64,000 nucleotides of DNA. Source: Candidatus Gastranaerophilales bacterium (GTDB taxonomy: Bacteria; Cyanobacteriota; Vampirovibrionia; Gastranaerophilales; Gastranaerophilaceae). The notes beneath the pieces were generated by a model. That model searched no databases. It was not told the DNA's origin and saw nothing but the letters and a program-made list of their open reading frames with translations. How positions within the stretch are numbered: the stretch's first letter is position 1; every line of letters begins with the position of its first letter. The DNA lies in NCBI GenBank assembly GCA_944326565.1, contig CALVEL010000001.1, forward strand, positions 405,354 through 469,353, written 5' to 3'. The position numbers and the translations under genes are program-made. This document shows, piece by piece, positions 18,782 to 26,976 of the stretch.

Positions 18782-20992
18782 TTAATTTTTCTTGCGATTT
18801 TTTGAATTACGTTTAGTTCCGTTTTGCGGTTTTCTTTGCTGATGTGTAGGAGTGTATGATGTTTGTACACGTTTTACGCTATACACATCAGGAATTGACT
18901 GAATACTGTTGATTACTTTTTTAAGTGTATCAATATTATTTAATTCAATTCCTAATTCAATAATTCCTATTTTATTATTTTTTGATTTTACATTGGCGTA
19001 ATTAATATTGGTATTATTATCGGAAACGGCTGCAATAATATCTTTTAAAAGCCCCATTTTTTCAGCTGTCTCAACACGAATTGTCGTACTGTATGTTTTT
19101 GTAGTATGATCTCCTGACCAGTGTATGTCCATCATTCTTTCAGGGGGGACATTTTCTAGTGTTTTGCAATCAATTCTATGAACAGATACTCCTTTTGAGC
19201 GTGTCACAACACCTACGATTGGTTCTCCTGGAATTGGGGAGCAGCATCTTGCAAAAGAGTACATTAACCCTTCTAATCCAATAATATCTTTTTCTGATTT
19301 TTTACGTTTAGTTGTATGGAATGTATTTTCTATACTTTTCTTTTCAGGTTTTTTAAGTTTGTTAATAATTTTATTTAAAGTCGTCTCTCCATATCCGAGC
19401 GCTGCAAATAAATCATCAGCCGAAAGGTAATTCATTGTAACTGCGACTTTGTCAAATTCTCCAGATTTAACATATTCATCAAATACGGCTTTAGTCAATT
19501 CATGTTCTAAATTAGCCTTTCCTACTTCTATATGGTCTTCTCTATTGTTTTTCTTAAACCATTGTTTAATTTTAGAAGATGCCTGTTTAGTAACTACAAA
19601 ATTAAGCCAATCAAGACGCGGAGCTTGTGTTTTTGATGTTAGAATTTCAACTATATCACCATTATTTAGTTTTGTATCAAGCTGTGCAATTCTTCCGTTG
19701 ATGAGTGCTCCAACAGTTCTATGACCGACATCAGAGTGAATTCTGTATGCAAAGTCTACAGGGGTTGCGTTTATTGGCAAATCAAGAACATCACCATTAG
19801 GCGTGAATGCAAAGACTTGATCTGAAAATAAATCTAGTTTGACTGAATTTACATAATCTTCTGCATTGGTCATATCTTTGTCATATTCAACCATTTTTCT
19901 CATCCAGCTGAATTGTAAATCAGCTGGGTTATTGGCTTTTTGAGAACCTTTTTCCTTATAACGCCAGTGAGCTGCAACACCATATTCTGCAACTTCATGC
20001 ATTTCCCAAGTACGGATTTGTACTTCAAGAGGCTTAGATCTTGGACCGATTACAGAAGTATGAAGCGATTGATACATATTGCCCTTAGGCATTGCGATAT
20101 AATCCTTGAATCTTCCAGGAATAGGTTTAAATTGCGAGTGAATAAGCCCTAATACTTCATAGCATTCTTTTTCTGTGTCAACAATTACTCTAACGGCTGT
20201 TATGTCATATAAGTCGTGAAAAGCAATGTTAAGCCGTTTCATTTTACTGTAAATGCTGTAGTAGTGTTTTGCCCTACCTGTAATTTGAGCGTTTATGCCG
20301 CTTTTTTTTACGTCTTGCGAAATTTTATCAATAAGTAATTGAACAGTCATTTCCCGTTCAGCTTTTGTTTGAGATACAAGCTGTGCTATTTCAAAATATT
20401 TGTCAGGCTCAAGATAGCGTAGCGCAAGATCCTCAAGTTCTGCTTTGATTTTTCCGATACCGAGTCGGTTTGCGAGCGGGGCAAAAATATCGAGAGTCTC
20501 TTTTGCAATTTTTTGCTGTTTTGGTGCCGCCATAAAATTAAGCGTTCTCATATTATGCAATCTGTCTGCAAGTTTTAAAAATATAACTCTTATATCGTTT
20601 GCCATTGCAATAAAAAGACGTCTGAAATTTTCAGCTTGGCGTTCTTCTTTTGATTTGAATTGTAATTTGCTTAATTTTGTGACCCCTTGAACTAGAGTTA
20701 AAACATCATCTCCAAAAAGCTCTTTAATCTCTTCTGGTTTTGTGTCGGTATCTTCCAAAATATCATGCAAAAAAGCTGCTATAAGAGTATGGGTATCAAC
20801 TTTTAAATCGACAAGAATTTTTGCAACTTCGACAGGATGGATTATATAAGGTTCTTCTGAAATTCGGTATTGCCCTTCATGAAGTCTCTTAGCGAAAAGA
20901 TATGCCTTTTCAATTTGTTGTATATCTTCATCTTCTCTGTTTTGTGCAATAAGCTTTTCTTTTATTTCATCAAATAACGGTTTTTCAGACAT
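18782..20992 (-). CDS. Bifunctional (p)ppGpp synthetase/hydrolase
   Basis: A 736-residue RelA/SpoT homologue of full length. It makes and degrades the alarmone (p)ppGpp that governs the stringent response. Domains in order: HD hydrolase with FLHDILEDTD intact, synthetase with YQSLHTSVIG and EVQIRTWEMH, TGS domain (VFAFTPNGDVLDLP), a conserved Cys motif (CCSPIPGEPIVG) and a C-terminal ACT domain. A basic tail (KPQNGTKRNSKNRKKN) ends the protein. Because the HD motif is intact, a Rel-type bifunctional enzyme is likely. The ATG follows TATAAT by 6 bases with no ribosome-binding site, suggesting a leaderless mRNA. Confidence 0.95.
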   Translation of the reverse strand: MSEKPLFDEIKEKLIAQNREDEDIQQIEKAYLFAKRLHEGQYRISEEPYIIHPVEVAKILVDLKVDTHTLIAAFLHDILEDTDTKPEEIKELFGDDVLTLVQGVTKLSKLQFKSKEERQAENFRRLFIAMANDIRVIFLKLADRLHNMRTLNFMAAPKQQKIAKETLDIFAPLANRLGIGKIKAELEDLALRYLEPDKYFEIAQLVSQTKAEREMTVQLLIDKISQDVKKSGINAQITGRAKHYYSIYSKMKRLNIAFHDLYDITAVRVIVDTEKECYEVLGLIHSQFKPIPGRFKDYIAMPKGNMYQSLHTSVIGPRSKPLEVQIRTWEMHEVAEYGVAAHWRYKEKGSQKANNPADLQFSWMRKMVEYDKDMTNAEDYVNSVKLDLFSDQVFAFTPNGDVLDLPINATPVDFAYRIHSDVGHRTVGALINGRIAQLDTKLNNGDIVEILTSKTQAPRLDWLNFVVTKQASSKIKQWFKKNNREDHIEVGKANLEHELTKAVFDEYVKSGEFDKVAVTMNYLSADDLFAALGYGETTLNKIINKLKKPEKKSIENTFHTTKRKKSEKDIIGLEGLMYSFARCCSPIPGEPIVGVVTRSKGVSVHRIDCKTLENVPPERMMDIHWSGDHTTKTYSTTIRVETAEKMGLLKDIIAAVSDNNTNINYANVKSKNNKIGIIELGIELNNIDTLKKVINSIQSIPDVYSVKRVQTSYTPTHQQRKPQNGTKRNSKNRKKN

Positions 20993-20998
20993 AATACA

Positions 20999-21004
20999 AT
21001 TATA
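20999..21004 (-). promoter_or_regulatory. -10 box of a leaderless relA/spoT promoter
   Basis: A perfect TATAAT on the minus strand, separated from the ATG by 6 bases. The best -35 (TTGAAA, read from 21030 to 21025) is at a long 20-base spacing, so the -35 assignment is weak. Confidence 0.4.
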
Positions 21005-21083
21005 ATACAGATTTTATTTCTATTTTTCAAGTAAAATCAATTAATTTCATCTATTTGTGCTAGCATATATAAAGGTATAAAAA

Positions 21084-21377
21084 ATGTTTAAAGAGACAAA
21101 AAATGGATACTTATTAAATTTAAGAATATCTCCAAATGCTTGTAAAAATGAGTTTTTGGCAGATTCGTCCGGTATAAAAGTTAAAATAACGGCACAGCCT
21201 GTCGATGGAAAGGCAAATAAAGCATTAATTGAATATCTTTCAAAATTTTTGAAAATTCCTAAGTCATCATTTGAGATAGTCAAAGGAGAAACTTCTAAAG
21301 ATAAAACTATTTTGATAAAGGTACAAAATGAAGAAAAGTTACAAAAATTGAGAGATTTGATTAAATTCAGCAAATAA
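21084..21377 (+). CDS. DUF167 (YggU) family protein
   Basis: A 97-residue protein spanning the whole DUF167 domain: LRISPNACKNEF, VKITAQPVDGKANKALIEYL, KSSFEIVKGETSKDKTI. The family is widespread and of unknown function. A minus-strand frame covers almost the same bases, but only the plus frame shows the conserved family pattern. An extended -10 (TGCTAGCAT, 21058-21066) and AAAGG (21071-21075) precede the start. It is divergent from relA/spoT, 91 bases away. Confidence 0.88.
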   Translation: MFKETKNGYLLNLRISPNACKNEFLADSSGIKVKITAQPVDGKANKALIEYLSKFLKIPKSSFEIVKGETSKDKTILIKVQNEEKLQKLRDLIKFSK

Positions 21378-21438
21378 TTTTTTTAGTTGTTTTAATAAAA
21401 TTGAAATTTACCTCTAAAAAGTATCCAAAGGAGCAATA

Positions 21439-21996
21439 ATGCAAGTAAGTAAAATTAACTCAATTAATTATTCACGCCCTGCATTTCAGGCAAGGGTTTC
21501 AAAAGAATTACAAAATACAATATTACGTGAATCAGTAGAATTAGGAACGGCAGGACTTAATAGGGCAAAAGCACAAATTGCGAAAATCCAAAATTGGGGT
21601 TCTCCAAATTCCATATTAGATTCAGCTCTTGATACATCAACTGGTAAAATGTATTTAGGGATAAGCAACTTTTCTATATCAAAAAATTATGGTGCTAATT
21701 TCGAAAAAGATAAAGGTAATATTTTAGATACTTTTATGTCATTAGAAAAGAATGATATTCTATTTGCGGAAAAACAAATTCAATCAGAAGTTGAAAATAA
21801 TAAAGTAGCTTTAGCCATAAAAGCTTTGGAAAATAAAAAATTGTTAAAAAAAATAACAGGATCAGAAAGTCCTTCAAATGAAGATTTAGCTGCTGCAATC
21901 GATAAGTTGAGTGAAGATGATATAATTAATCTCCGATTTAACTTAGATGAGCCTTCAAAATTTTCGGATGGCAAAATATTAGATTTTGATTTTTAA
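21439..21996 (+). CDS. Unknown protein with N-terminal Phe-x-Ala tag
   Basis: A 185-residue protein, helical and charged, without signal peptide or membrane helix. It begins MQVSKINSINYSRPAFQARV, a variant of the short beta-strand-then-F-x-[GSA] start also seen in the M16 peptidase, the 40383 protein and others here. A central segment SNFSISKNYGANFEKDKGN separates two helical regions. AAAGGAG precedes the ATG. I do not recognise the family. Confidence 0.6.
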   Translation: MQVSKINSINYSRPAFQARVSKELQNTILRESVELGTAGLNRAKAQIAKIQNWGSPNSILDSALDTSTGKMYLGISNFSISKNYGANFEKDKGNILDTFMSLEKNDILFAEKQIQSEVENNKVALAIKALENKKLLKKITGSESPSNEDLAAAIDKLSEDDIINLRFNLDEPSKFSDGKILDFDF

Positions 21997-22047
21997 GACT
22001 TGTTTTTTTCTTACTTTCTTGATAGTCTTATGGTTAAGGAAATATAT

Positions 22048-22104
22048 ATGGCAAACTTTGATTTAAAATTTCATTATTATCATCATCATAGTGTCCTGAG
22101 ATAG
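22048..22104 (+). CDS. Candidate His/Tyr-rich leader peptide
   Basis: An 18-residue open frame, MANFDLKFHYYHHHSVLR, ending in TAG. It has a good ribosome-binding site (AAGGA, 22036-22040) 7 bases before the ATG. Seven consecutive codons specify Phe, His or Tyr (FHYYHHH), the composition of amino-acid attenuation leaders such as hisL. It overlaps the first of two interleaved pairs of complementary segments (22066-22176). The downstream gene is of unknown function and not an obvious amino-acid biosynthesis gene. The CAT/TAT run could also be a chance triplet repeat. Confidence 0.45.
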   Translation: MANFDLKFHYYHHHSVLR

Positions 22105-22176
22105 GCTATGAGTTGATGTTTTGCGCATAATGAAATTTTTATAAATCAATTCAATTCTTATAAAGCCTTTCTCAGG
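22066..22176 (+). promoter_or_regulatory. Interleaved pairing segments, possible attenuator
   Basis: AAATTTCATTAT (22066-22077) is perfectly complementary to ATAATGAAATTT (22127-22138). CCTGAGATAGGC (22095-22106) pairs with GCCTTTCTCAGG (22165-22176), 11 of 12 positions. The order A-B-A'-B' means the two stems exclude each other unless a pseudoknot forms. Segment A overlaps the His/Tyr codons of the leader peptide, so a stalled ribosome would favour B-B'. Neither stem has a classical T run, so the mode of control is unclear. Confidence 0.45.
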
Positions 22177-22241
22177 ATAAAAGCGTGAAAGGTATGCGGA
22201 TTTTAGTGAGTAAATTTATAAGAATCGGAATTGGAGAAAAA

Positions 22242-23648
22242 ATGACTTTTACAAATATAATATCGGCTATAGGAAATACAAGCAGTGTCTATCCATTAAT
22301 ATTAAGAGACTGTGGAGTTGAAATTCCTTCAAAAGTTTATTTGACATATAATGAAAATAAAGATGATAAAGAAGTTGCTTTTCTTGCGACCAGAGAGCGA
22401 ATTATAGATGAGTATTCAACATCTGCTGTTTGGCTTGGTGGAATCCCGCTTGTCGAAAAAATTATTGATAAATTTGTAATAGCTAAAAAAGGTTTTAATC
22501 CGAATGTTAATTTGAAACTTTTTAACGAGAGCGATTGTCAGGGTATTGATTATAATATCAAATTGTTTGAAGAAAAAATTAAAAATAATGACCTTTCAGC
22601 CGAAATTAAAAATAATATTAAAAAAGCAATTGAGGATCTAAAAAAAGTAAAAAATAATAAAGGGTTATATGAAAAGCTTTTATCTTCAAAATTTCTTATC
22701 TCAACAGCTCTTCCAATAGCTTTTATGGGATTTATTATTCCGAAATTGGTCTTTTCCCTTACTGCCAAGACAAAGGCTGCAAAAGCTAAAAAACAAAATG
22801 AAATGAAAGATAAGAATCAATTTTCCAATATGTTTTATGGAAAGGCATCTGGTGATGTGTTTGAAAAAGTAAGGTTTTCTAAAAAGAAAAATCCTGTATT
22901 TACCGGGAATTTTGCATCTTCAGTTGCTAATTTCTCAACTTATCAAAAAATGGCTGCAATTGATGGGGGATATGCTGTCGGAAGAGTTGTGACATCAAGA
23001 AAAAAGAATGAGGCTGTGGATTTAGGATTTAAAATGCTTGGAATGATGTTTTTAAATTATGTAGCACCAAAGTATATTGAAAAAATTCTCGATACCACTG
23101 CAAATAAAGCTTTTAATATAGATGTAAAATTAGACCCGCTTATGCTTGCAGATAATGAATTTTTAGAACAAATATCAAACGGTTCTTTAAAATTGCCAAA
23201 AGGTGACGATGGTATCTCTCTTTTGAAATTTGTAGATGAAAATCCGAATGAATTATTTACAAAATATGCTTTAAAATTTGAAAAAATCAACATGATTTTC
23301 GCTGATTCTAAAAATAAACAAAATGGTGTAAGAGATCCTAGAGCTTATGTTGATATAGAAGGGCTAAGAAACTTTAAAAAATCAATTGAAGAGTTTTCCA
23401 AAAAAGCACTTGAAGGTACTATTAAAAATACCGATAATGAGATTATTTTTGAACAAGTTAAAAAATTTGCTAAAAAAGCAAAGGCTGTAAAGTCAATAAA
23501 TATTATAACAAATGTAGGACTTAGCAGTTTTCTCTTAGCTTACTGCCTTCCTAAAGTACAATATTTATTTAGAGAATGGTATACAGGCTCAAAGTTGGAG
23601 CCTGGAATTGTAGATGATAATACAAAAAATACAAAAAAAGCGGGCTAA
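22242..23648 (+). CDS. Unknown membrane-associated protein
   Basis: A 468-residue protein not recognised as any known family. Hydrophobic segments lie near residues 165-185 (LISTALPIAFMGFIIPKLVF), 280-300 and 425-445 (NVGLSSFLLAYCLPKVQYLF), separated by Lys/Glu-rich regions. The sequence KKNPVFTGNFASS in the middle resembles the F-x-G tags of neighbouring unknown proteins. I start at 22242, where TTGGAG precedes the ATG; the frame is open 19 codons further, through the presumed attenuator. Codon 2 onwards (MTFTNIISAIG) is amphipathic. A strong terminator overlaps the stop codon. Confidence 0.65.
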   Translation: MTFTNIISAIGNTSSVYPLILRDCGVEIPSKVYLTYNENKDDKEVAFLATRERIIDEYSTSAVWLGGIPLVEKIIDKFVIAKKGFNPNVNLKLFNESDCQGIDYNIKLFEEKIKNNDLSAEIKNNIKKAIEDLKKVKNNKGLYEKLLSSKFLISTALPIAFMGFIIPKLVFSLTAKTKAAKAKKQNEMKDKNQFSNMFYGKASGDVFEKVRFSKKKNPVFTGNFASSVANFSTYQKMAAIDGGYAVGRVVTSRKKNEAVDLGFKMLGMMFLNYVAPKYIEKILDTTANKAFNIDVKLDPLMLADNEFLEQISNGSLKLPKGDDGISLLKFVDENPNELFTKYALKFEKINMIFADSKNKQNGVRDPRAYVDIEGLRNFKKSIEEFSKKALEGTIKNTDNEIIFEQVKKFAKKAKAVKSINIITNVGLSSFLLAYCLPKVQYLFREWYTGSKLEPGIVDDNTKNTKKAG

Positions 23649-23661
23649 TTACCCGCTTTTT
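23635..23661. terminator. Bidirectional intrinsic terminator
   Basis: AAAAAGCGGG (23635-23644), a 7-base loop, CCCGCTTTTT (23652-23661). The symmetric A and T flanks let it serve both the plus-strand unknown gene and the minus-strand uracil-DNA glycosylase that ends at 23682. Confidence 0.92.
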
Positions 23662-23681
23662 AAAATAAAGTTTTGATTTTT

Positions 23682-24338
23682 TTACACACAAGCAAATTCT
23701 TTATTGTCTACATTATCAACAACAGATTCACTAAATCTGTGTACATCATTCAAGTATGTATTTTTAATTTCTCTCAAATCTTTTGCCATTAAAGTTCTTG
23801 GTGCATTTTCAGCCAATGAGTGGTTTCTTAATAGATATGACGGATGGAAAATTGTCATAGCAGGATATTCAACACCATCAACCGTAATTGTCATCCATTG
23901 ACCTCTTATTTTAGAAATAGTTGTCTTTTTATCTAATTCTACAAAAGATTTTAAAGCTGTAGCTCCGCAAAGGATAATAGCACGCGGTTTGATTACATCA
24001 ATTTGTGCATTTAAAAATTTACGGCAAGCAGCTTTTTCTTCATCTGTCGGAACTCTGTTTTCTGGTGGTCTGCATTTAACAGTGTTTGTAATATATATAT
24101 CTTCATCTCTGGAAATTCCTGCATTAGTTAAAAATTCATCCAAAAGCTGTCCTGCACGACCGACAAATGGCATTCCGCTTTCATCTTCCATTTCTCCTGG
24201 TGCTTCTCCGATAAATACAATTTTAGCTTTATCGGCATTTCCTGAACCGAATACGATGTTGTTTCTTGTTTTTGCTAATGCACAGCCCTTGCATCCGCTA
24301 CACTTTTGTCTCACAATTTCCAGACATTGTTCTTTCAT
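23682..24338 (-). CDS. Family 4 uracil-DNA glycosylase (Fe-S)
   Basis: A 218-residue UDGa-type enzyme that removes uracil from DNA in base excision repair. N-terminal CSGCKGCALAKTRNN supplies cysteines for the 4Fe-4S cluster, followed by VFIGEAPGEMEDESGMPFVG (active-site motif) and NTVKCRPPENR; the second motif HPSYLLR is near the C-terminus. The length is typical. A Cys also occurs at the very C-terminus (EFACV). The start overlaps the end of the symporter gene by 41 bases on the same strand, and an AGAGAG-rich site precedes it, so the two are co-transcribed. Confidence 0.93.
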   Translation of the reverse strand: MKEQCLEIVRQKCSGCKGCALAKTRNNIVFGSGNADKAKIVFIGEAPGEMEDESGMPFVGRAGQLLDEFLTNAGISRDEDIYITNTVKCRPPENRVPTDEEKAACRKFLNAQIDVIKPRAIILCGATALKSFVELDKKTTISKIRGQWMTITVDGVEYPAMTIFHPSYLLRNHSLAENAPRTLMAKDLREIKNTYLNDVHRFSESVVDNVDNKEFACV

Positions 24339-25821
24339 CTTTTCTCTCTCCTTGTTTATGTGTGTTATTTTTGAATAATCCTACATTATATTTTTTACAA
24401 TATCGTTTCAAATCTTTCATGACAACCTCCGAAAGGATGAAAACTGCAAATAAATTCGGAACAGCAAGGAACAATGTAAAGGCATCCGAAAGATTTATGA
24501 TACTTTTGAAGTTCATAGCAGAGCCTACTACTATGAATAAACAATATATAACTTGAAAAGTACGTGTTGTCAATTTAGAATTTCCAAAAAGGAAATTCCA
24601 GCTTTTTATTCCGTAATAAGAACCGCAAAGCATAGTAGAAAGCACAAAACAACTTGCCATAAATGTCAAAAGTATAGGGAAGAAAGGACATACCGATCCG
24701 AAAGCTTTAGATGTCAATTCTATCCCTGCAAGTCCTGTATTATCAAGATATACACCTGAAATAACAATAACAAAAGCTGTAGCGCTTCCTACAATCACAG
24801 TATCTACAAAAGGCTGAAGCATGGCAATAAATGCTTGTACAACAGGCTTGCTGGTCTTAACAGCTGAAAAAGCAATAGGTGCAGTACCCAGACCTGATTC
24901 ATTTGCAAACATTGCTCTTCTAAACCCCCAAAGCATGCATGCAAACATTCCGCCTGCAAGTGCTTGAGGTTTAAATGCTTCTTTAATAATAAGAACAATT
25001 GTCTGAGGGAAATGATGTATATTAAAAATACAGATTACAAAAGCTGAAAGTACATAAAGACTGCACATAACAGGTGTAACTTTTGATGTAAATTTTCCGA
25101 TAGCTTTAATCCCGCCGATAATAGTAAAGTATGTGATAACAGCAACTATTAATCCTAAAAGCCAGCTTTGGTCTGCAAAAAAGCTTTTATCTCCGCCGGT
25201 TACTTCGGTAATTTGTGTAGTCATTGCATTTATTTGAAATAAATTCCAACCGCCGATCATTGCAAAGATACAGCAAAGTGCATAGATTTTTGACAAATAT
25301 GGCGCAAATTTTCCGAAAACTTTATGATTTTTAAGCCCGTTTTGAATATAATACATAGGACCGCCGTCAACGGTACCGTCAGGGTGTACTTGCCTGAATT
25401 TAAGCCCAAGAAGTACTTCTGCAAATTTTAGTGCCATTGAAAAAAATCCTGCTATAATCATCCAAAATATAACCCCAGGACCTCCTATAGAAACTGCTGC
25501 AGCTGAGCCTGCGACATTTCCTATTCCTGCAGAAGCGGAGATTGTTGCTGTGAGTGCCTGAAAAGAGGATACTTCACCTTTCTTTTTCCTTTTAATTGTG
25601 TCTTTGTGTTCGTAGTTTTTTGTAATGAGTTTTATTGCATGTTTAAATCCCCAAATTCCTATAAATCCAGTTCTTATAGTAAAATAAATTGCAGCTGTCA
25701 TTAAAAGTGCTACAAGCAGCTGAACTTCTACCCCGCAAATATTTACGGAGCAAAAAATTATCCCTGAAATTTTATCGGCTATTGGTGATAAAAAACTATC
25801 TATTAGATTATCTAAACTCAT
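24298..25821 (-). CDS. Alanine/glycine:cation symporter (AGCS family)
   Basis: A 507-residue sodium- or proton-coupled amino acid carrier of the cytoplasmic membrane, with about eleven helices. Diagnostic motifs are SASAGIGNVAGSAAAVSIGGPG near residue 95 in two adjoining parts, DGGPMYYIQ, and FANESGLGTAPIA. The C-terminal 40 residues are charged and cytoplasmic, and include Cys. The ATG is 7 bases after a TATAAT with no ribosome-binding site, so the 5' leader is very short. The substrate (Ala, Gly or Ser) cannot be decided. It forms an operon with the downstream glycosylase. Confidence 0.93.
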   Translation of the reverse strand: MSLDNLIDSFLSPIADKISGIIFCSVNICGVEVQLLVALLMTAAIYFTIRTGFIGIWGFKHAIKLITKNYEHKDTIKRKKKGEVSSFQALTATISASAGIGNVAGSAAAVSIGGPGVIFWMIIAGFFSMALKFAEVLLGLKFRQVHPDGTVDGGPMYYIQNGLKNHKVFGKFAPYLSKIYALCCIFAMIGGWNLFQINAMTTQITEVTGGDKSFFADQSWLLGLIVAVITYFTIIGGIKAIGKFTSKVTPVMCSLYVLSAFVICIFNIHHFPQTIVLIIKEAFKPQALAGGMFACMLWGFRRAMFANESGLGTAPIAFSAVKTSKPVVQAFIAMLQPFVDTVIVGSATAFVIVISGVYLDNTGLAGIELTSKAFGSVCPFFPILLTFMASCFVLSTMLCGSYYGIKSWNFLFGNSKLTTRTFQVIYCLFIVVGSAMNFKSIINLSDAFTLFLAVPNLFAVFILSEVVMKDLKRYCKKYNVGLFKNNTHKQGERKDERTMSGNCETKV

Positions 25822-25852
25822 CTATTTAATTATAATATAAACATGTGAAATT

Positions 25853-26548
25853 TTACCAAGCATCTTTAGGATCAACAGTCCAGTTGTTTCTCATAATTTT
25901 AGAAAAACAATATCTTCCTGTTGTTTTGCATTCATCTTCAACTTCATTGTCTGTTTTGTCGGAGCCTGCGGGCATAAGCCCTTTTTCAGATAACACAAAA
26001 ACAAAAACGTCTTTTCCTATGACATTGGGGCTTTTCATACCGTTTGCATCAACGTGGATTACTGCTATATGAGTTTTTCCTGTGACATTTACACCAAAAT
26101 TATTTTTTACGGATTCCCAGTCTTTTGCATTCCAGGTATCAATAGAAAAATTGTATCCATCTGCGGTTACAAATGCTATTGTACCACTTCCGTATCCATG
26201 AGTATAGCTATAATTACTTTTACCATCAGTTTTTTTAGTTAAAGCCCAACATCCGTCTTCATCATTTTCAAGACATTCGTGGATTGTATTAAACTGTTTT
26301 TTTAAATAAAATTCATAGAAATTTTTTGCTCCAAGATATCCTCCATCTGCAATGGGTATGTTTTCGAAATCTCCTTCAGGAACTGCCTTTAACATTGCCT
26401 GTGAGGTTGCTGAATAAAGTTTTTTTAATTGTGTTGCAACAACCATACTTTTATATTTTGCAATTGTTGTTGGTAGTGTCATTGCCGCAATAATTCCTAT
26501 TATTCCTATTACAATCAACACTTCCGCCATAGTAAAACCTTTTTTCAT
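25853..26548 (-). CDS. Type IV pilin-like pseudopilin (pair 2)
   Basis: A 231-residue prepilin with leader MKKG and mature start FTMAEVLIVIGIIGIIAAMT (Phe +1, Glu +5). It continues TLPTTIAKYKS and has the C-terminal motif HVDANGMKSPNVIGKDVFVF, then a Cys pair near the end. GGAGGG precedes the ATG. The divergent XRE gene starts 106 bases away. Its globular domain is clearly diverged from pairs 1 and 3, so the pilins here are not recent copies of one another. A peptidase (PilD) and assembly genes must lie elsewhere. Confidence 0.85.
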   Translation of the reverse strand: MKKGFTMAEVLIVIGIIGIIAAMTLPTTIAKYKSMVVATQLKKLYSATSQAMLKAVPEGDFENIPIADGGYLGAKNFYEFYLKKQFNTIHECLENDEDGCWALTKKTDGKSNYSYTHGYGSGTIAFVTADGYNFSIDTWNAKDWESVKNNFGVNVTGKTHIAVIHVDANGMKSPNVIGKDVFVFVLSEKGLMPAGSDKTDNEVEDECKTTGRYCFSKIMRNNWTVDPKDAW

Positions 26549-26586
26549 AAATCCCTCCAGTATTTAATATTAGTATTTTAACATGC

Positions 26587-26617
26587 AATTTAGTAATTGT
26601 AAATACGTTTAATAATT
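26587..26617. promoter_or_regulatory. Candidate operator shared with pair 3
   Basis: AATTTAGTAATTGTA (26587-26601) and ACGTTTAATAATT (26605-26617) occur in the gap between the divergent pseudopilin and regulator. Exactly the same 15-mer and 13-mer recur at 40625-40639 and 40690-40702, in the corresponding gap of another pair. Confidence 0.45.
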
Positions 26618-26654
26618 GCTAAAACTAAAAGAAAATTAAGTTTAGGTTAGTTTT

Positions 26655-26975
26655 ATGAGTGAAATAAAAAAGAATTTAGGTAAAAAAATTAAATATTACC
26701 GAGAGCTAAAAGGGCTTACTCAGGAACAATTAGCAGAATTGCTTGATTTTAATTGCAGATCTCTATCATTTATAGAGTGCGGTACCAATTTTGTAACTGC
26801 TGAAACTTTAGAAAAGTTGTGTAAACATCTTGATGTGACGCCAAAACAGCTTTTTGATTTCGAATACTCTTTTAAAGAGCCTGTGGATATAAAAAACGAA
26901 ATTATTTCACTAATTGATAAAAATAATGAGAAAATTATTGATGTGTATAAAATTGTCAAAGGTTTTCTTAGTTAG
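26655..26975 (+). CDS. XRE-family regulator (pair 2)
   Basis: A 106-residue protein: an XRE helix-turn-helix (IKYYRELKGLTQEQLAELL, then CRSLSFIECGTNF) followed by a 40-residue helical tail (EPVDIKNEIISLI then EKIIDVYKIVKGF). A similar tail is present in the regulator at 48803-49108. It is divergent from the pseudopilin at 25853-26548. Its stop is one base from the convergent HD-GYP gene. It probably regulates its neighbour and itself, by inference from layout. Confidence 0.85.
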   Translation: MSEIKKNLGKKIKYYRELKGLTQEQLAELLDFNCRSLSFIECGTNFVTAETLEKLCKHLDVTPKQLFDFEYSFKEPVDIKNEIISLIDKNNEKIIDVYKIVKGFLS

Positions 26976-26976
26976 T

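Noticed and set aside
21047..21373. Minus-strand open frame over the DUF167 gene
   Set aside because: It mirrors the plus-strand gene, has no conserved family pattern, and its composition fits an antisense shadow.
22185..22241. Longer start for the unknown membrane protein
   Set aside because: The upstream part begins inside the presumed attenuator and lacks a correctly spaced ribosome-binding site, whereas the ATG at 22242 has one.
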